A stretch of DNA of 64,000 nucleotides from an uncultured SAR116 cluster alpha proteobacterium (GTDB lineage Bacteria > Pseudomonadota > Alphaproteobacteria > Puniceispirillales > Marisalimonadaceae), in contig CACEFQ010000001.1 in the NCBI GenBank assembly GCA_902558885.1, forward strand, positions 124,001 to 188,000, written 5' to 3'. The notes under the pieces are model-generated. The model saw nothing but the letters and a program-made list of their open reading frames with translations. It did not search any database and had not been told where the DNA came from. This document shows positions 25,092-34,208 of this stretch, in pieces (the stretch's first letter is position 1; each line of letters starts with the position of its first letter). Made by a program: the position numbers and the translations under genes.

Positions 25092-26582
25092 ATGAATATA
25101 TTTGACGTTCATATTAAAAATGGTGAAGTAATTGATGGCACAGGTGCTCCAAAATTTAAGTCTGATATTGTTATTGATAAAGGAAAAATAATAGGAGTTT
25201 TCCCTGCTGAAAATGGTGATGTGCGAGATCCATCAGAAAATCATTTTTTATCTAACTTTAAAGCAAAACATACGATAAATGCAGAAAATAAGATTATTTC
25301 ACCAGGTTTTATTGATGTCCATACACACGATGATGATAATGTTTTTTTAGACCCATCTATGTCTTCGAAAATAAGTCAAGGAGTTACGACTTGTGTTGCA
25401 GGTAATTGTGGTATTAGTTTAGCACCATTTAGTTATAAAGGTGAAGTTCCAGCTCCAATAGCACTTCTAGGAAAATCAGAAGTATTTAGGTTTCCTCGTG
25501 TAAGTGATTATAAGGAAGAGTTTAACAATAAACCAAGTTCTGTAAATTTGGCTCTATTAACTGGACATTCAATGCTTAGAGTTGAGGCTATGAATGGTGA
25601 ATTTGCTAGACCAGCAACAACAAAAGAAATCTCTAAAATGGTTGATAAGCTAAAATTAGCTCTTGAGGATGGTTCTATTGGTTTGTCAACTGGTTTGGCT
25701 TACCCCGCAGCAAATGATGCTCCTACGTCAGAAATTATAGAGTTAGCAAAAATATTACCTGAATTTGATGGAATTTTTACAACACATATGCGTAATGAAG
25801 CAGTTGATGTTATAAAATCTGTAAATGAAACTATTAACATCTCATCTACAGCTAAAGTTAGAACTGTAATTTCGCATCATAAATGTGCAGGAAGAGAAAA
25901 TTGGGGAAAAAGCAAAAAAACATTAGAATTAATCGGAGAGGCTAAAAAGAATAATTTTCTTGATCTTGACTGTTATCCATATACTGCTAGCTCAACCATG
26001 TTACTAAAAAGCTTTGTTAAGCGTGCAGATAAAGTTTTAGTTACATGGTCTGATAACTATCCTGATATTTCTGGACAAGATTTAAATGATTTAGCTCAAC
26101 AATTTAGTATTAGTATCGATGAAACAATTGATAAATTATACCCAGCAGGGGCTATTTATTTTCAAATGGATGATCAGGACTTAAACAGAATTTTACAATT
26201 TCCAGGTTCTATGATTGGATCTGATGGCATACCTGGAGATAGGCATCCTCATCCGCGTTTGTGGGGAACATTTCCTAGAGTTTTAGGTAAATATTCTAGG
26301 GAGATGCAACTTTTTCCACTTGAAGAGGCGGTTTATAAAATGACTGGCAAAAGTGCTTCGGTTTTTGGTCTTGAAAAAAGAGGGATAATTGATGTTGGCA
26401 ATTATGCAGATTTAGTTATCTTTAATCCTGAAACAGTAATTGATAAAGCATCATATCAATCACCTAAACTTCATGCTGATGGCATAGTAAATGTTCTTGT
26501 AAACGGAGATGTTGTTTGGCAAGAAGATAGCGCCACCCAAAATAGACCAGGAATGTTTTTGGAAGGCAAAAAATTTCACTAA
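25092..26582 (+). CDS. Amidohydrolase, N-acyl-D-amino-acid deacylase (D-aminoacylase) family
   Basis: The 496-residue metal-dependent amidohydrolase has an N-terminal composite beta domain (IFDVHIKNGEVIDGTG) that leads to the metal motif DVHTHDD (about 77-83). Next come GVTTCVAGNCGIS, STGLAYP, the metal-binding His in THMR, ISHHKCAG, and SDGIPGDRHPHPR, which carries the catalytic Asp. This order fits D-aminoacylase (COG3653). It removes acyl groups from D-amino acids or related N-acyl compounds. AGGA at 25080 favours this ATG over one nine bases upstream. A GNAT gene converges directly. Confidence 0.88.
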   Translation: MNIFDVHIKNGEVIDGTGAPKFKSDIVIDKGKIIGVFPAENGDVRDPSENHFLSNFKAKHTINAENKIISPGFIDVHTHDDDNVFLDPSMSSKISQGVTTCVAGNCGISLAPFSYKGEVPAPIALLGKSEVFRFPRVSDYKEEFNNKPSSVNLALLTGHSMLRVEAMNGEFARPATTKEISKMVDKLKLALEDGSIGLSTGLAYPAANDAPTSEIIELAKILPEFDGIFTTHMRNEAVDVIKSVNETINISSTAKVRTVISHHKCAGRENWGKSKKTLELIGEAKKNNFLDLDCYPYTASSTMLLKSFVKRADKVLVTWSDNYPDISGQDLNDLAQQFSISIDETIDKLYPAGAIYFQMDDQDLNRILQFPGSMIGSDGIPGDRHPHPRLWGTFPRVLGKYSREMQLFPLEEAVYKMTGKSASVFGLEKRGIIDVGNYADLVIFNPETVIDKASYQSPKLHADGIVNVLVNGDVVWQEDSATQNRPGMFLEGKKFH

Positions 26583-26583
26583 T

Positions 26584-27102
26584 CTAAACTGTTTTTTCTA
26601 AATCTTTGTATTTTACAGGTGTAAAACCATATTTTTGGTATAGGTAAATTGCACTTTTATGATCAAGAGAACAGGTATTAACAGTTAATTTCTTAATTTT
26701 TTTACTATCCCATGCTGTTAATATAGCTGTTTGCAATAAATATTTTCCTAAACCTATACCAATCACTTCCTCAACTAAACCAAAGAAACTAAGGTCACAA
26801 ATATCTTTTTTTCTATAATCCAACATATAAAAACCAACTGGCCATCCATCTTTGATTAATGTATAAAGTAGTACATTTTTATCATTTACGAATTCATCGA
26901 TTTCATCTTCATTTTTTCTTAACCAATCTGTCCAATAGTAATTTTTCCCAACTTGTTTGTAGAAGAACAAAAAATACCAAGCAGGAAAACTTTCGGCTAA
27001 TAATATACTAAGTTTATGTTTTAAATTTTTGGGCCAATCAAAACTTGGCTTTCTATCCATTTCTAAATAGGTCACTCGATATTTTAATTTTTTTTTATTC
27101 AT
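26584..27102 (-). CDS. GNAT family N-acetyltransferase
   Basis: The 172-residue acetyltransferase has the acetyl-CoA-binding motif seen as IGIGLGKYLLQTAI (about 112-125), followed by the LTVNTCSLDHKSAIYLYQKYGF motif B region (about 135-156). It transfers an acetyl group from acetyl-CoA to an unknown amine. It converges with the D-aminoacylase gene with one base between stops and is divergent from mmsA. Confidence 0.85.
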   Translation of the reverse strand: MNKKKLKYRVTYLEMDRKPSFDWPKNLKHKLSILLAESFPAWYFLFFYKQVGKNYYWTDWLRKNEDEIDEFVNDKNVLLYTLIKDGWPVGFYMLDYRKKDICDLSFFGLVEEVIGIGLGKYLLQTAILTAWDSKKIKKLTVNTCSLDHKSAIYLYQKYGFTPVKYKDLEKTV

Positions 27103-27193
27103 TTAAATCAAACTTTCAATTTACTTTCATAAAAGTTTTTTGCAGTATTATAAATCAATTTTAAATAATTTAATAATTTTCTTTGGAGTAATA

Positions 27194-28690
27194 ATGAAAT
27201 TAATTGACCACTTTATTAATGGGAAAAGTGCTAATTTTTCTGGGCTTTCATCTACCCCAGTTTTTAATCCTGCTTCTGGTGAGGAAACAGCAAGAGTTGT
27301 TTCGGGAACATCCAATTGCATAAACGCGGCTGTTAAGTCAGCAAAAGAAATTTTTCCTGAGTGGTCTAATACTACGCCAATAGTCAGAGCTAGAAAAATG
27401 TTCAAGCTAAAAGAATTAATAGAATTCCGACAAAATGAATTGGCAAAATTAATTTCTCAAGAACATGGCAAGACTTTTGATGATGCGCTTGGTGAAATTG
27501 GCAGAGGATTAGAAGTTGTTGAGTTTGCATGTGGAATCCCAAACCATCTTGCTGGTAATTACACTAGTAATGTTGGTAGATCTATTGATAGTTGGTCCGA
27601 TTATCAACCTATGGGAATTTGCGCAGGTATAACTCCATTTAATTTTCCAGTGATGGTGCCAATGTGGATGTTTCCAGTGGCGATTGCATGCGGTAATTGT
27701 TTTATTCTAAAACCTTCTGAAAGAGATCCAAGTTCAACTAGGTTGTTATCTGAAATTGTATTAGAAGCTGGGATACCACCAGGAGTTTTAAATTTAGTGA
27801 ATGGTGGAAAAGAAACTGTAGATGCGATTTTACAACATAAAGATATAAGTGGTGTAAGCTTTGTAGGATCCACTCCAATTGCTGAGTACGTTTATAGTGA
27901 AGCAGCTAAATATGGTAAAAAAGTACAAGCTATGGGAGGTGCTAAGAACCACATGGTTGTGATGCCAGATGCTGATATGGAAATGGTAGGTGATGCAATT
28001 ATGGGTTCAGTTTTTGGATCCGCTGGAGAAAGATGTATGGCTATCTCAGTTGTGGTACCAGTAGGTGAGGGAACTGGAGATAAAATTAGAGAAATAGTAA
28101 AGCCAAAAATTGAAAATTTAAAAATAGGACCTGGATTAGATCCTGATTCAGAGATGGGTCCATTAGTCACTTCAGATCATCTTCAGAAAGTCCAAAATTA
28201 TATTGATAAAGGCTTAGAGGAAGGGGCTGAATTAGTCGTTGATGGAAGAAATTTGAAACTTCAAGGTTATGAAAATGGTTTTTTTATTGGTGGGTCTTTC
28301 TTTGACAATGTAACAACTGATATGTCCATTTATAAAGAAGAAATTTTTGGTCCCGTTTTATCAATGGTTAGAGCTAAAGATTTTGATTATGCTTTAGATA
28401 TTGTAAATAAACATGAATATGGGAACGGAACAGCCATCTTTACTTCAAATGGTGGTGTTGCAAGAAAATTCTCAAATGATTGTCAAATTGGTATGGTAGG
28501 TGTAAATGTACCAATTCCTGTTCCAGTGGCATATCATTCTTTTGGTGGATGGAAAAGATCTGCATTTGGAGGTCATGGGGTTTATGGAATGGAAGCAGTA
28601 AGGTTTTATACTAGGCTCAAAACTGTTACAGGAAGATGGCCTTCCGGCCATCATTCTGGCGCTCAATACACATTTCCTAGTAATAATTAA
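27194..28690 (+). CDS. mmsA: CoA-acylating methylmalonate-semialdehyde dehydrogenase
   Basis: The 498-residue aldehyde dehydrogenase has exactly the usual MmsA length when started at ATG 27194 (preceded by TTTGGAG). The N-terminal HFINGK, PFNFPVMVPMWMFP (about 147-160), and the catalytic Cys in GSAGERCMAIS (about 277-287) are characteristic. It converts methylmalonate or malonate semialdehyde to propionyl- or acetyl-CoA at the end of valine, thymine, beta-alanine and inositol breakdown. It overlaps the convergent next gene by four bases. Confidence 0.93.
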   Translation: MKLIDHFINGKSANFSGLSSTPVFNPASGEETARVVSGTSNCINAAVKSAKEIFPEWSNTTPIVRARKMFKLKELIEFRQNELAKLISQEHGKTFDDALGEIGRGLEVVEFACGIPNHLAGNYTSNVGRSIDSWSDYQPMGICAGITPFNFPVMVPMWMFPVAIACGNCFILKPSERDPSSTRLLSEIVLEAGIPPGVLNLVNGGKETVDAILQHKDISGVSFVGSTPIAEYVYSEAAKYGKKVQAMGGAKNHMVVMPDADMEMVGDAIMGSVFGSAGERCMAISVVVPVGEGTGDKIREIVKPKIENLKIGPGLDPDSEMGPLVTSDHLQKVQNYIDKGLEEGAELVVDGRNLKLQGYENGFFIGGSFFDNVTTDMSIYKEEIFGPVLSMVRAKDFDYALDIVNKHEYGNGTAIFTSNGGVARKFSNDCQIGMVGVNVPIPVPVAYHSFGGWKRSAFGGHGVYGMEAVRFYTRLKTVTGRWPSGHHSGAQYTFPSNN

Positions 28691-29265
28691 CTTTTGAGCA
28701 TTTTGGAAAAATCTTTAATTTCTGGCAATGGCCATTTATCAGTATCACTTGGAACTTTAAAAACATTAAGTGTCATTGAAATTAAGCTGTAATAACCGCA
28801 GATGCCAACAATGTCTATTGCTGCTGTTTCGTTAAGTATGTTTACAAGATTATTATAAGTATTATCAGAAACATTTTTTAAAATATTAGCTTCAGCAGCA
28901 AAATCAAAAACAGCTTCTTCTTCTGCCTTTGTAAAATTTGGTCTTTGTCCCATGCTAATAATATTTACATTTTCTGGATCTATTCCGCCTTCAATGGCCA
29001 ATGGTGCGTGATGCTCCCATTCAAATGCGGATGACCAGACTCTTCCAGTAGTTATAATAGCTAGTTCAGATAACCCTTTTGATAATGAAGTTCCATATCT
29101 TGCGTATTCTCCGACTGTTTGAGCACTTCTTGCTAGGCCGGGGTTGTTGAGCCAAATTCTGAGTGGGCCAACGACATTACCTCTTGGGCCACTCACAATA
29201 GCATCGTGGATTTCTTTTTGTTCTTCACTTAAATCTTCTACTTTCCAATCTTTAATTCGAGTCAT
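28687..29265 (-). CDS. Carboxymuconolactone decarboxylase family protein
   Basis: The 192-residue alpha-helical protein of the CMD/AhpD-like family has SKGLSELAIITTGRVWSSAFEWEHHAPLA (about 61-89), the core CMD helix pair, with a Glu and His pair but no redox CxxC. It is therefore more like the decarboxylase branch than AhpD. Members act on lactones in aromatic breakdown, though many are uncharacterised. It sits ten bases downstream of an amidase on the same strand. Confidence 0.8.
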   Translation of the reverse strand: MTRIKDWKVEDLSEEQKEIHDAIVSGPRGNVVGPLRIWLNNPGLARSAQTVGEYARYGTSLSKGLSELAIITTGRVWSSAFEWEHHAPLAIEGGIDPENVNIISMGQRPNFTKAEEEAVFDFAAEANILKNVSDNTYNNLVNILNETAAIDIVGICGYYSLISMTLNVFKVPSDTDKWPLPEIKDFSKMLKS

Positions 29266-29275
29266 AAATATTCCT

Positions 29276-30424
29276 TTATAAATACATTAATTTTTCTAAT
29301 AAAATTTCGTCGCTATATTGCCATCCTAGTAATGATATACCAATAGGGCCAGTATTATCTTTAAATTTTGGCATCGATATTTGCGGTCTTGATGTCATTC
29401 CAGCAATCGATGTGAACTCCATTAATTTTTTCCTATATGAGGCTAATTGTTCATCACTTTGACCACACTTAAGTGATGAAAAAGGTGTTGTTGGGAAAAG
29501 AGCAATTATTTCTTTTGGCAATGATTTATCAATTTCTACTTTAAGGTTTTCTCTGAACTTTTGAGCTTTATAAATCTCATCAGTGGTAATTCTCATTGCC
29601 ATTTCAATTCTGTTATTTATTTCAGGTGATATTTTTGGTTTGTTTTCTAAAATCCAAGGAATAATGTTTTCCTTTATTTCTCCACCTTGAAGAATTCTGA
29701 AATTATCTGCAATTTCTTCTTTATTATGCTTTGATAGACGAATTTTTTTTATTTCTGGAAATTTATCATTAATATAATTATCAAAAAGCTTAATAATCTC
29801 GGGACTTGCTAATTCTAAAATATCTTCTGCTATCACAAACTCTTTAAATGAAAATTCAGTTTTTTCATTTGAATTTAAAAGAACAGAGCCGATGTGCTTA
29901 AAAATATCAATATCCTTAGCAAACCAGCCCAAAGTATCAAAACTTGGTGCCATTGGATAAACATCTTCTGTGTTAATTCTATTATGTGTGGGTCTTATGC
30001 CAAATAGACCACAAAAAGAAGCTGGGACTCTTACTGAGCCACCAGTATCAGATCCAATTGAAAAATCATATAAGTTTGTAGTTAATGCAGCGGCTGAACC
30101 TGAGCTTGATCCACCAGGTATGCACCCAGGAGCATTTAAGTTAGTGGGTGTTCCGTAGTGACCATTTTCGCCAATTAATGAGTAAAAAAACTCATCACAA
30201 ATTGTTATTCCTTTTAAAGTTGCCCCAGCCTGTAAAATTTTTTTTAAGAAGGGTGCAAAATCATCTGCTGGCTGGCATTTTTCATAGAAATCAGGATTGC
30301 CGCAAGATGTTCTATAGTTTTTAATTTTGCACATATCTTTAACTACAAAATTTAATTTACTTAATAATCCAGTTTTTGTTATTTGGATATCCCTTGTGGG
30401 ACTGTGTGGCATTAAATAATTCAT
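29276..30424 (-). CDS. Amidase signature family protein
   Basis: The second amidase-signature enzyme in the window has 382 residues. The catalytic Lys is in FVVKDM (about 29), the Ser-rich loop is PGGSSSGSAAAL (about 103-114), and the nucleophile is in GSDTGGSVRVPASFCG (about 125-140). The C-terminal half is compact. The arrangement resembles AtzE/AtzF and biuret- or allophanate-type hydrolases as well as generic amidases. It forms a two-gene minus-strand unit with the CMD-family gene and is divergent from apt, 72 bases away. Confidence 0.87.
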   Translation of the reverse strand: MNYLMPHSPTRDIQITKTGLLSKLNFVVKDMCKIKNYRTSCGNPDFYEKCQPADDFAPFLKKILQAGATLKGITICDEFFYSLIGENGHYGTPTNLNAPGCIPGGSSSGSAAALTTNLYDFSIGSDTGGSVRVPASFCGLFGIRPTHNRINTEDVYPMAPSFDTLGWFAKDIDIFKHIGSVLLNSNEKTEFSFKEFVIAEDILELASPEIIKLFDNYINDKFPEIKKIRLSKHNKEEIADNFRILQGGEIKENIIPWILENKPKISPEINNRIEMAMRITTDEIYKAQKFRENLKVEIDKSLPKEIIALFPTTPFSSLKCGQSDEQLASYRKKLMEFTSIAGMTSRPQISMPKFKDNTGPIGISLLGWQYSDEILLEKLMYL

Positions 30425-30496
30425 GTTTTATCTATAAAGATTTAAATATTTATAATTTTATGATTAACATATAATTACATAAAGGATAATTAAATT

Positions 30497-31012
30497 ATGA
30501 AGCTTAAAGATTATATTGAAGAAATTCCAGACTTTCCAGTAAAGGGAATTTTATTTAAAGATATCAGCCCTTTATTAGCTAATTTTGAAGCAATGAATTA
30601 TGTTAAGACATCTTTTATAGATATAATTAAGTCATATAATGTTGATTACATTGCTGGAATTGATGCAAGAGGTTTTTTGTTTTCTACATTGTTAGCGGAT
30701 GCTTTAGGTGTTGGATCTTTTATGATTAGAAAAGAAGGAAAGTTACCCGGCAAAGTAATGACAAAAGAATACAATTTAGAATACGGCACTTCAAAAATGT
30801 CTATTAAAAAAAACATTAACTTAAAAAACAAAAACACAATATTAGTTGATGATTTGCTTGCTACTGGTGGAACTTTGAAATGTGCTGAGGATTTAATAAA
30901 TATTACAGGTGGCAATGTATTATTTTCACTGGCTGTTATAGAACTTACAAATTTAAATGGTTATAAAAACTTAAATTCAAAAGTCTATTCTTTGGTTAAG
31001 TATGATGACTAA
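30497..31012 (+). CDS. apt: Adenine phosphoribosyltransferase
   Basis: The 171-residue purine salvage enzyme makes AMP from adenine and PRPP. It starts LKDYIEEIPDFPVKGILFKD, typical of Apt, has GIDARGFLF (about 54-62) and the PRPP-binding loop ILVDDLLATGGT (about 115-126). The ATG is preceded by AAAGGATAA. Its last 11 bases overlap the following nucleosidase gene, which would supply adenine. Confidence 0.95.
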   Translation: MKLKDYIEEIPDFPVKGILFKDISPLLANFEAMNYVKTSFIDIIKSYNVDYIAGIDARGFLFSTLLADALGVGSFMIRKEGKLPGKVMTKEYNLEYGTSKMSIKKNINLKNKNTILVDDLLATGGTLKCAEDLINITGGNVLFSLAVIELTNLNGYKNLNSKVYSLVKYDD

Positions 31013-31562
31013 ACCACTAGATCCAAAAAGCACTTTATTATTAGTTGCACTAGAAAAAGAACTTCCAAAAAAGCTATTACCAACTTGGAACATTTATTAT
31101 ACTGGTGTTGGAAAAGTAAATGCTGCTCTATCAGTTGTCCAAGCATATAATTTATATAAGCCAAATGTTATAATAAATTATGGAACTGTAGGTTCTTTAA
31201 ATCCAAAATTAAGTGGTTTAATAAAAGTAAATAAATTTTTTCAAAGAGATATGGATGTAAGGCCACTTGGTTTTGCATATGGTGAAACCCCGTTTGATAA
31301 GGTAAATACAATCTCATTGGATTATGAAGGTTTTTCATGTGGAACAGGAGATAATTTCGCAGTTGAAAAACAAATAATACAATCAGATGTAGTTGATATG
31401 GAAAGCTATTCAATTGCAAAGTTCTGTTATATAAATAAAATTAAATTTATCTGTTATAAATACATTACAGACAACGCCGATGAAAACTCACCTGAAAATT
31501 GGAATTTAAATATTGAAAAAGGTGCTGAATTATTCACTAAAACTTTAAATGATTTAATTTGA
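31002..31562 (+). CDS. MTA/SAH nucleosidase-like protein
   Basis: The 186-residue member of the nucleoside phosphorylase (PNP_UDP_1) superfamily resembles 5'-methylthioadenosine/S-adenosylhomocysteine nucleosidase. YYTGVGKVNAAL (about 29-40), INYGTVGSL and DMESYSIAKF (about 131-140, ribose-binding Glu) followed by YITDNADE (catalytic Asp about 154) are visible. It is shorter than the usual 230 residues. It would cleave a nucleoside to free adenine, fitting its translational overlap with apt. Other nucleosides are possible. Confidence 0.8.
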   Translation: MMTKPLDPKSTLLLVALEKELPKKLLPTWNIYYTGVGKVNAALSVVQAYNLYKPNVIINYGTVGSLNPKLSGLIKVNKFFQRDMDVRPLGFAYGETPFDKVNTISLDYEGFSCGTGDNFAVEKQIIQSDVVDMESYSIAKFCYINKIKFICYKYITDNADENSPENWNLNIEKGAELFTKTLNDLI

Positions 31563-31575
31563 TAAAGAGGTAGAA

Positions 31576-32421
31576 ATGGACTTTAACGAGAAGAATGCAA
31601 CAGAAGCTGTTTTGAATAGTTTTGCTGGAATCAAAGATAATAGGCTTAAAGAAATTATGAGTTCTATAATTACTCATTTACATGAAGTTGTTAAAGAAGT
31701 TGAGCCAACTGAAGAAGAATGGATGAAAGCAATAATGTTCTTAACAAAGACAGGCCACATGAGTGACGATAGAAGGCAAGAATTTATACTTTTATCTGAC
31801 GTCTTGGGTGTTTCAATGTTACTAGATGCCATTAATAATAGAAAGTCTAAAAACGAAACAGAAACTACAGTTTTGGGTCCGTTTCATACTCCATCTTCAA
31901 AAATGAATAATGGTGATAATATTGCAAATAACGTTGAGGGTGAAAATTGTATTGTAAAAGGAAAGATTGTTGATGTTAACAATAACGCAATTTCAGGAGC
32001 AAGTATTGAAGTATGGCAATCTGGTCCAGATGGATTATATGACGTTCAAAAAGAAGGAAATTTAGTTGATTTAAGGGGTACTTTCATGTCTCAACATGAT
32101 GGATCGTACATGTTTAGGACTGTTAAACCACAATATTATCCAATACCTGTAGATGGGCCAGTTGGGGATCTTTTGAACAGTTTAGACAGACATCCATTTA
32201 GGCCAGCGCATGTTCATTTTATGGTAAAAGCAAATGGTTATAAAGATCTTGTAACACATGCATTTATAGATGGAGATAAATATTTAGAGAGTGATACTGT
32301 TTTTGCCGTTAAAAAAAGTTTAATAAGAAAACTTGAAGAAGGATTTGATGAAGAAAATAATAGCAAATGCTTCTTTTTAAATTTTGATATTGTTATGGAA
32401 AGCATAAAAAAAGGTGCTTAA
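31576..32421 (+). CDS. Intradiol ring-cleavage dioxygenase (catechol/hydroxyquinol type)
   Basis: The 281-residue nonheme Fe(III) dioxygenase has an N-terminal helical dimerisation domain (about 1-100). The catalytic beta-sandwich follows: VLGPFHTP, then SIEVWQSGPDGLYD with the first Tyr ligand, VKPQYYPIPVDGPVG with the second, and RPAHVHFMV (about 213-221) with the two His ligands. The size and the PIPVDGPVG motif fit the hydroxyquinol 1,2-dioxygenase/catechol 1,2-dioxygenase branch. It cleaves an aromatic diol to a muconate-type diacid. It is 13 bases downstream of the nucleosidase gene, with no other ring-cleavage pathway genes next to it. Confidence 0.92.
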   Translation: MDFNEKNATEAVLNSFAGIKDNRLKEIMSSIITHLHEVVKEVEPTEEEWMKAIMFLTKTGHMSDDRRQEFILLSDVLGVSMLLDAINNRKSKNETETTVLGPFHTPSSKMNNGDNIANNVEGENCIVKGKIVDVNNNAISGASIEVWQSGPDGLYDVQKEGNLVDLRGTFMSQHDGSYMFRTVKPQYYPIPVDGPVGDLLNSLDRHPFRPAHVHFMVKANGYKDLVTHAFIDGDKYLESDTVFAVKKSLIRKLEEGFDEENNSKCFFLNFDIVMESIKKGA

Positions 32422-32434
32422 TTAGCACCTTTTT
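32408..32434. terminator. Terminator between dioxygenase gene and sodB
   Basis: Arms AAAAAGGTGCT (32408-32418) and AGCACCTTTTT (32424-32434) form a stem with a five-base loop. The dioxygenase stop codon lies inside it. With A and T runs on either side it can stop both convergent transcripts. Confidence 0.87.
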
Positions 32435-32455
32435 ATTTTAATGAGATTAATTGCT

Positions 32456-33055
32456 TTACAGTCTTGAAGCAACATTCTCCCAATTCACAAGATTATCAAC
32501 AAAATTCTTCAAGTAGACAGGTCTTTTGTTTCTAAAGTCTATGTAATATGAATGTTCCCATACATCACATCCTAAAAGTGCAGTTTGTCCAAAGCAAACT
32601 GGATTAACACCATTTTCAGTTTTAGTTACTTTTAAACTTCCATCTTTGTCTTTTACAAGCCAGCACCAACCAGAACCAAATTGAGTTGCACCAGCATTAC
32701 AGAAATCTTCTTTAAATTTATCTATGCTTCCAAATGACTCATTTATAGCTTTTTCCAATTCAGAAGGCATTCCAACTTTTGAAGGTCCCATCATTTGCCA
32801 AAATTGTTCATGGTTCCAATGTTGTGAAACGTTATTAAAGATTCCATTTTGAGCTACGTTACTAGAATCGTAAGTGCCTACAATTATTTCTTCCAAGCTT
32901 TTATTTTCCCATTCGGTACCTTTAAGCAAGTTGTTACCGTTATCTACATATGCTTTGTGATGAATATCATGGTGATATTCCATTGTTTCTTTACTCATGC
33001 CATGCTCTGCAAGTGCATCTATTGCATAAGGTAATTCTGACAATACTAAACTCAT
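32456..33055 (-). CDS. sodB: Iron superoxide dismutase
   Basis: The 199-residue cytoplasmic SOD has four metal ligands at H28, H79, D164 and H168 (in CDVWEHSYY). AGATQFGSGWCWL (about 121-133) with a Gln near position 74-78 of the active site favours the iron form over manganese. It dismutates superoxide to oxygen and peroxide. AGGAGAATTTT precedes the ATG. It is a single-gene unit between terminator and a divergent quinone reductase. Confidence 0.94.
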   Translation of the reverse strand: MSLVLSELPYAIDALAEHGMSKETMEYHHDIHHKAYVDNGNNLLKGTEWENKSLEEIIVGTYDSSNVAQNGIFNNVSQHWNHEQFWQMMGPSKVGMPSELEKAINESFGSIDKFKEDFCNAGATQFGSGWCWLVKDKDGSLKVTKTENGVNPVCFGQTALLGCDVWEHSYYIDFRNKRPVYLKNFVDNLVNWENVASRL

Positions 33056-33209
33056 AAAATTCTCCTGATTTGTTTTTTATAGAAATAATTATAATTGCTA
33101 GTTTTACAAGTAATTAATTATAAAACGTTGATTTTGATTATCATAAATTCTAATTTGATTTAAGTCATTATAAAATGTAATGCTTTTGTTAAAATTTTAG
33201 GGGAGTTCA

Positions 33210-34193
33210 ATGACACAAAGAGTAATAGAATTAACTGACTTTGGCGCTGCAGAAAATATGAAGCTTAGAGAAGCTGATATACCAACACCAGGTCCTGGGC
33301 AGATTGTTGTTAAAAATAATGCTATTGGTTTAAACTATTTAGACACTTATTTCAGAACTGGATTATATCCTTGGCCTAACCAAGAAAAAATAAAGGTTCC
33401 AGGTTCAGAGGGTGTGGGAAATGTTCATTCTGTTGGAGCTGATGTTAATTTTTTAAAAGAAGGTGATAAGGTTTCTTATGTTACTCCTGTTGGGGCTTAT
33501 GCAGAATACGCACTTATTAATGCTGCTCATGCAGTGGAGATTAAAGTAGATGTAGACGATCACGATGTAGTTGCAAGTACACTTAAAGGATTAACTACAC
33601 ATTATTTGCTTCACTTAACATTTAAGTTAGAAAGTGGCATGACTGCTCTTGTTCACGCAGCTGCTGGTGGCGTTGGTCAATTAATGGGGCAATGGGGTAG
33701 TGAAATTGGTGCCACTATGATTGGAACAGCAGGTGGTCCTGAAAAAGTATATGCAGCTAAAAAAGCTGGTTACCATCATGTAATTGACTACAACAGTCAG
33801 GATTTTGTTGCTGAAGTAATGAGCATTACAAATAACCAAAAATGCGATGTTGTCTATGATAGTGTTGCAAAATCAGTTTTTCCTGGATCTTTAGATTGTC
33901 TGAAGCCTAGAGGTTTATGGGCATTATTTGGGCAAGCATCAGGACCTATTACTGATTTTAATTTAGCTATGTTGTCTGCAAAAGGTTCTTTATTTGCAAC
34001 TAGGCCAACTTTATTTACTTATATCGCAAATAGAGATGAGTATAACGATGCTTCCTATCAACTCTATAGTAGAATTGCTGATGGAAGATTAAAAGTGGCT
34101 ATTCATGACAGAATACCATTAGAAAAAATCGTGGATGCACACAATTTGCTTGAAGGTAGAAAAACTAAGGGTGGAATTGTAATTACTCTATAA
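33210..34193 (+). CDS. NADPH:quinone oxidoreductase, zinc-free MDR family
   Basis: The 327-residue medium-chain reductase is of QorA type. It shows GLNYLDTYFRTGLYP (about 48-62), GSEGVGNVHSVG (about 69-80), the cofactor motif HAAAGGVGQLMGQW (about 148-161) and C-terminal GRKTKGGIVITL. No structural zinc cysteines are present, as expected for this group. It reduces quinones with NADPH. A GST gene follows after 15 bases, suggesting a joint electrophile or quinone detoxification unit. Confidence 0.9.
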   Translation: MTQRVIELTDFGAAENMKLREADIPTPGPGQIVVKNNAIGLNYLDTYFRTGLYPWPNQEKIKVPGSEGVGNVHSVGADVNFLKEGDKVSYVTPVGAYAEYALINAAHAVEIKVDVDDHDVVASTLKGLTTHYLLHLTFKLESGMTALVHAAAGGVGQLMGQWGSEIGATMIGTAGGPEKVYAAKKAGYHHVIDYNSQDFVAEVMSITNNQKCDVVYDSVAKSVFPGSLDCLKPRGLWALFGQASGPITDFNLAMLSAKGSLFATRPTLFTYIANRDEYNDASYQLYSRIADGRLKVAIHDRIPLEKIVDAHNLLEGRKTKGGIVITL

Positions 34194-34208
34194 GATAAGG
34201 ATAAGAAT

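Noticed and set aside
33056-33209. A Fur or iron-response box between sodB and the quinone reductase gene.
   Set aside because: Only a partial TGATTATCATAA-like match is visible in very AT-rich DNA, without convincing symmetry.
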